Notes under the pieces: generated by a model | Databases searched by the model: none | What the model was told of the DNA's origin: nothing | What the model saw: the letters and a program-made list of their open reading frames with translations, nothing else | Source: Natronohydrobacter sp. | Lineage (GTDB): Bacteria > Pseudomonadota > Alphaproteobacteria > Rhodobacterales > Rhodobacteraceae | NCBI GenBank assembly: GCA_007116445.1 | Contig: SKIM01000181.1 | Location: 1 to 7,120, forward strand | Direction of reading: 5' to 3' | DNA: 7,120 nt | Made by a program: the position numbers and the translations under genes | In this document: piece after piece, positions 6,296 to 7,120 of the stretch | Numbering within the stretch: position 1 is the first letter of the stretch | Layout of the letters: every line of letters begins with the position of its first letter

Positions 6296-6429
6296 CAGCC
6301 GGATCTGCATAGATGATGCAACTGCGCCACAACCCGTTGATGGCCAAAGTTTTCAATGGCGAGGATTCTGCAAAACCGATATTATTGGGCGGTATGCGGT
6401 CATTCTGGCGCATGCAGTCGATAATCAAT

Positions 6430-6457
6430 GGGCGCGTGCAGAAAAAAAATCGCGCCC
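6430..6457 (+). repeat. GC hairpin with A8 loop before lipoprotein gene
   Basis: GGGCGCG (6430-6436) and CGCGCCC (6451-6457) form a 7-bp all-GC stem. The 14-base loop holds eight consecutive A residues. It ends 24 bases before the ATG of the small lipoprotein gene and 12 before its ribosome site. No T-tract follows on the plus strand, so it is not a plain terminator for the pccB transcript. A role in the leader, such as processing or control of translation, is possible. Confidence 0.45.
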
Positions 6458-6481
6458 CGGCAATACGAGCAGGAGAAAATC

Positions 6482-6634
6482 ATGGCGAAACTCGTCCTTG
6501 TGTCAGCGTTTCTGGTGTCCCTCATCCCGGCAACCTGTGCACGTCAAGCCCCGGCACCCGAACCCACCTTCCAGCCCGTCTCGGCCCCGATCTATGTCGA
6601 GCCGACCACGACCAAAGGCAAATACTACAACTGA
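6482..6634 (+). CDS. Micro-lipoprotein A (50 residues)
   Basis: Very small envelope protein of unknown function. A short signal segment (MAKLVLVSAFLVSLIPAT) precedes Cys19, followed by a proline/alanine-rich stretch (RQAPAPEPTFQP) and the end PIYVEPTTTKGKYYN. The lipobox is imperfect (P-A-T-C), so lipidation is likely but not certain. The start is set by AGGAG (6471-6475) and by alignment with the second copy at 6839, whose cysteine is also residue 19. An upstream in-frame ATG at 6428 would destroy the signal peptide. It lies 186 bases after the DUF6497-like gene and may have its own promoter: TATTAT at 6380-6385 resembles a -10 box, but no good -35 accompanies it. Confidence 0.72.
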   Translation: MAKLVLVSAFLVSLIPATCARQAPAPEPTFQPVSAPIYVEPTTTKGKYYN

Positions 6635-6640
6635 TTGGTC

Positions 6641-6664
6641 GGGGCAGGGTAACGGCTCTGCCCC
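6641..6664 (+). terminator. Hairpin after micro-lipoprotein A
   Basis: GGGGCAG (6641-6647) pairs with CTGCCCC (6658-6664) around a 10-base loop, six bases after the stop codon. No T-run follows, so it is a weak or Rho-assisted terminator at best. Confidence 0.35.
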
Positions 6665-6838
6665 CATCCCCGCGCTGCGGCCCTGCATTATGGCGCCGGT
6701 CGCAAGATTTCTGTGGTCAAGACCCGCAGGCTGCATTAGCGTCACTCCTTGCTGCAGGCCAAGCCTGTGCGCATCAGTCCCGGCGGGGCAGGGGGCATGT
6801 CTGACGGCCTCGCCATTTTTCGACGACAGGAGAACGTC

Positions 6839-6979
6839 ATGTCCAGACTTACGCTTACACTGGTTCTCGGGACGACTGTCGCAGTTGCGGCTTGTTCGCG
6901 GCCTGCACCTGCGCCTGCCCCCACCATGGCCCAACCCATCATGGTTGAGACAACCACCGGCAAGGGCAAGTGGAACTGA
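6839..6979 (+). CDS. Micro-lipoprotein B (46 residues), paralogue of A
   Basis: Signal segment MSRLTLTLVLGTTVAVAACS with a good lipobox (V-A-A-C, Cys19), then RPAPAPAPTMAQ and the end PIMVETTTGKGKWN. It shares with copy A the cysteine position, the (P/A)-rich linker and the terminal pattern PI-x-VE-x(0,1)-TT-x-KGK-aromatic-N. The leaders also match: CAGGAGAANNTCATG in both, with the C 12 bases before ATG. It is expected to be anchored in the inner or outer membrane through Cys19; residue 20 is Ser, which favours outer-membrane sorting (known Lol rule, inference). The mature chain of 28 residues is too short for a folded domain. A strong hairpin follows the stop codon. Function unknown. Confidence 0.75.
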   Translation: MSRLTLTLVLGTTVAVAACSRPAPAPAPTMAQPIMVETTTGKGKWN

Positions 6980-6987
6980 TCTGAACC

Positions 6988-7013
6988 CGGATCAGGCCAT
7001 TGCGCCTGATCCG
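6988..7013 (+). terminator. Terminator after micro-lipoprotein B
   Basis: CGGATCAGGC (6988-6997) and GCCTGATCCG (7004-7013) form a perfect 10-bp stem with a six-base loop, starting eight bases after the stop codon. A short CTTTCC follows instead of a full T-tract. It probably ends the transcript of this gene. Confidence 0.6.
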
Positions 7014-7025
7014 CTTTCCGCGACA

Positions 7026-7053
7026 TATGCACCCCGACACAAACGGGGGCATA
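7026..7053. repeat. Bulged inverted repeat near right edge
   Basis: TATGC-A-CCCC (7026-7035) pairs with GGGGGCATA (7045-7053) as nine base pairs with one bulged A and a nine-base loop. It lies between the terminator at 6988-7013 and a possible start codon at 7055, which it would partly cover by masking the GGGGG that could serve as a ribosome site. Confidence 0.35.
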
Positions 7054-7054
7054 C

Positions 7055-7120
7055 ATGCTGAAGCATCGCGGATTTCCAGGGCGTCTGCCCGGTACTGATT
7101 TTCAATTCACCATCCGCCGC
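7055..7120 (+). CDS. Possible start of a further gene, open at window edge
   Basis: An ATG at 7055 opens a frame with no stop for the remaining 22 codons (MLKHRGFPGRLPGTDF and onward). GGGGG at 7045-7049 could be a ribosome site. The residues match no family I recognise and do not resemble the start of a biotin carboxylase (PccA). Chance is a real possibility over so short a stretch. Confidence 0.2.
   Translation, partial: MLKHRGFPGRLPGTDFQFTIRR

Noticed and set aside
6683..6738. Direct repeat CTGCATTA (6683-6690 and 6731-6738), considered as attachment-site or insertion duplication
   Set aside because: Eight bases, no terminal inverted repeats and no mobile gene between; within chance.
6754..6768. 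Small hairpin CAGGC-CAA-GCCTG between the lipoprotein genes
   Set aside because: Five to six base pairs with no T-tract; too weak to call a terminator or RNA element.
6198..7061. 287-codon plus-strand frame spanning the two lipoprotein genes
   Set aside because: It overlaps three better genes with signal peptides and ribosome sites, and its own product is low-complexity Pro/Ser/Arg without a domain.

Overview
The window is GC-rich chromosomal DNA of an alphaproteobacterium, most likely Rhodobacteraceae (Rhodobacter/Roseobacter relatives). I infer this from codon use, from the pairing of a PccR-type regulator with pccB as described in Rhodobacter sphaeroides, and from the small secreted proteins and lipoproteins. 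I see no mobile element, CRISPR array, tRNA or rRNA.

Layout. (1) 1-767, minus: 5' part of a D-2-hydroxyacid dehydrogenase gene that runs off the left edge. (2) 916-1431, plus: an exported SH3-type protein, divergent from gene 1. (3) 1444-2835, minus: PccR, a short-chain fatty acyl-CoA regulator (ScfR family), convergent with gene 2. (4) 2894-4126, minus: a Bcr/CflA-type MFS transporter reading toward pccR. (5) 4127-4335: a dense divergent regulatory region. (6) 4336-5868, plus: pccB, the carboxyltransferase subunit of propionyl-CoA carboxylase. (7) 5879-6295, plus: a small exported protein (probably DUF6497 type), 10 bases after pccB. (8) 6482-6634 and 6839-6979, plus: two tiny, related lipoprotein-like genes, the second followed by a strong hairpin. 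A possible further reading frame opens at 7055 and leaves the window.

How the parts work together. PccB, with the biotin subunit PccA (not in the window, perhaps downstream), turns propionyl-CoA into methylmalonyl-CoA. PccR is expected to sense short-chain acyl-CoA status and control pccB. Copies of the PccR operator (published form TTTGCAAA-N4-TTTGCAAA) can be read directly: a near-perfect one just upstream of pccR, and a diverged one with one extra base upstream of pccB. They share the core ACTGGC, oriented the same way relative to each gene. Placed against the best promoter candidates, the pccB copy sits where an activator would bind (about -61) and the pccR copy lies over the -10 region, where it would repress.

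The most notable observations are this two-operator arrangement, a valine in PccB where the propionyl-CoA carboxylases I recall have a specificity-determining aspartate, an unrelated palindrome at the transporter promoter, and the twin micro-lipoproteins downstream of the pcc genes. Long open frames opposite pccR, the transporter and pccB are shadows typical of high-GC DNA.
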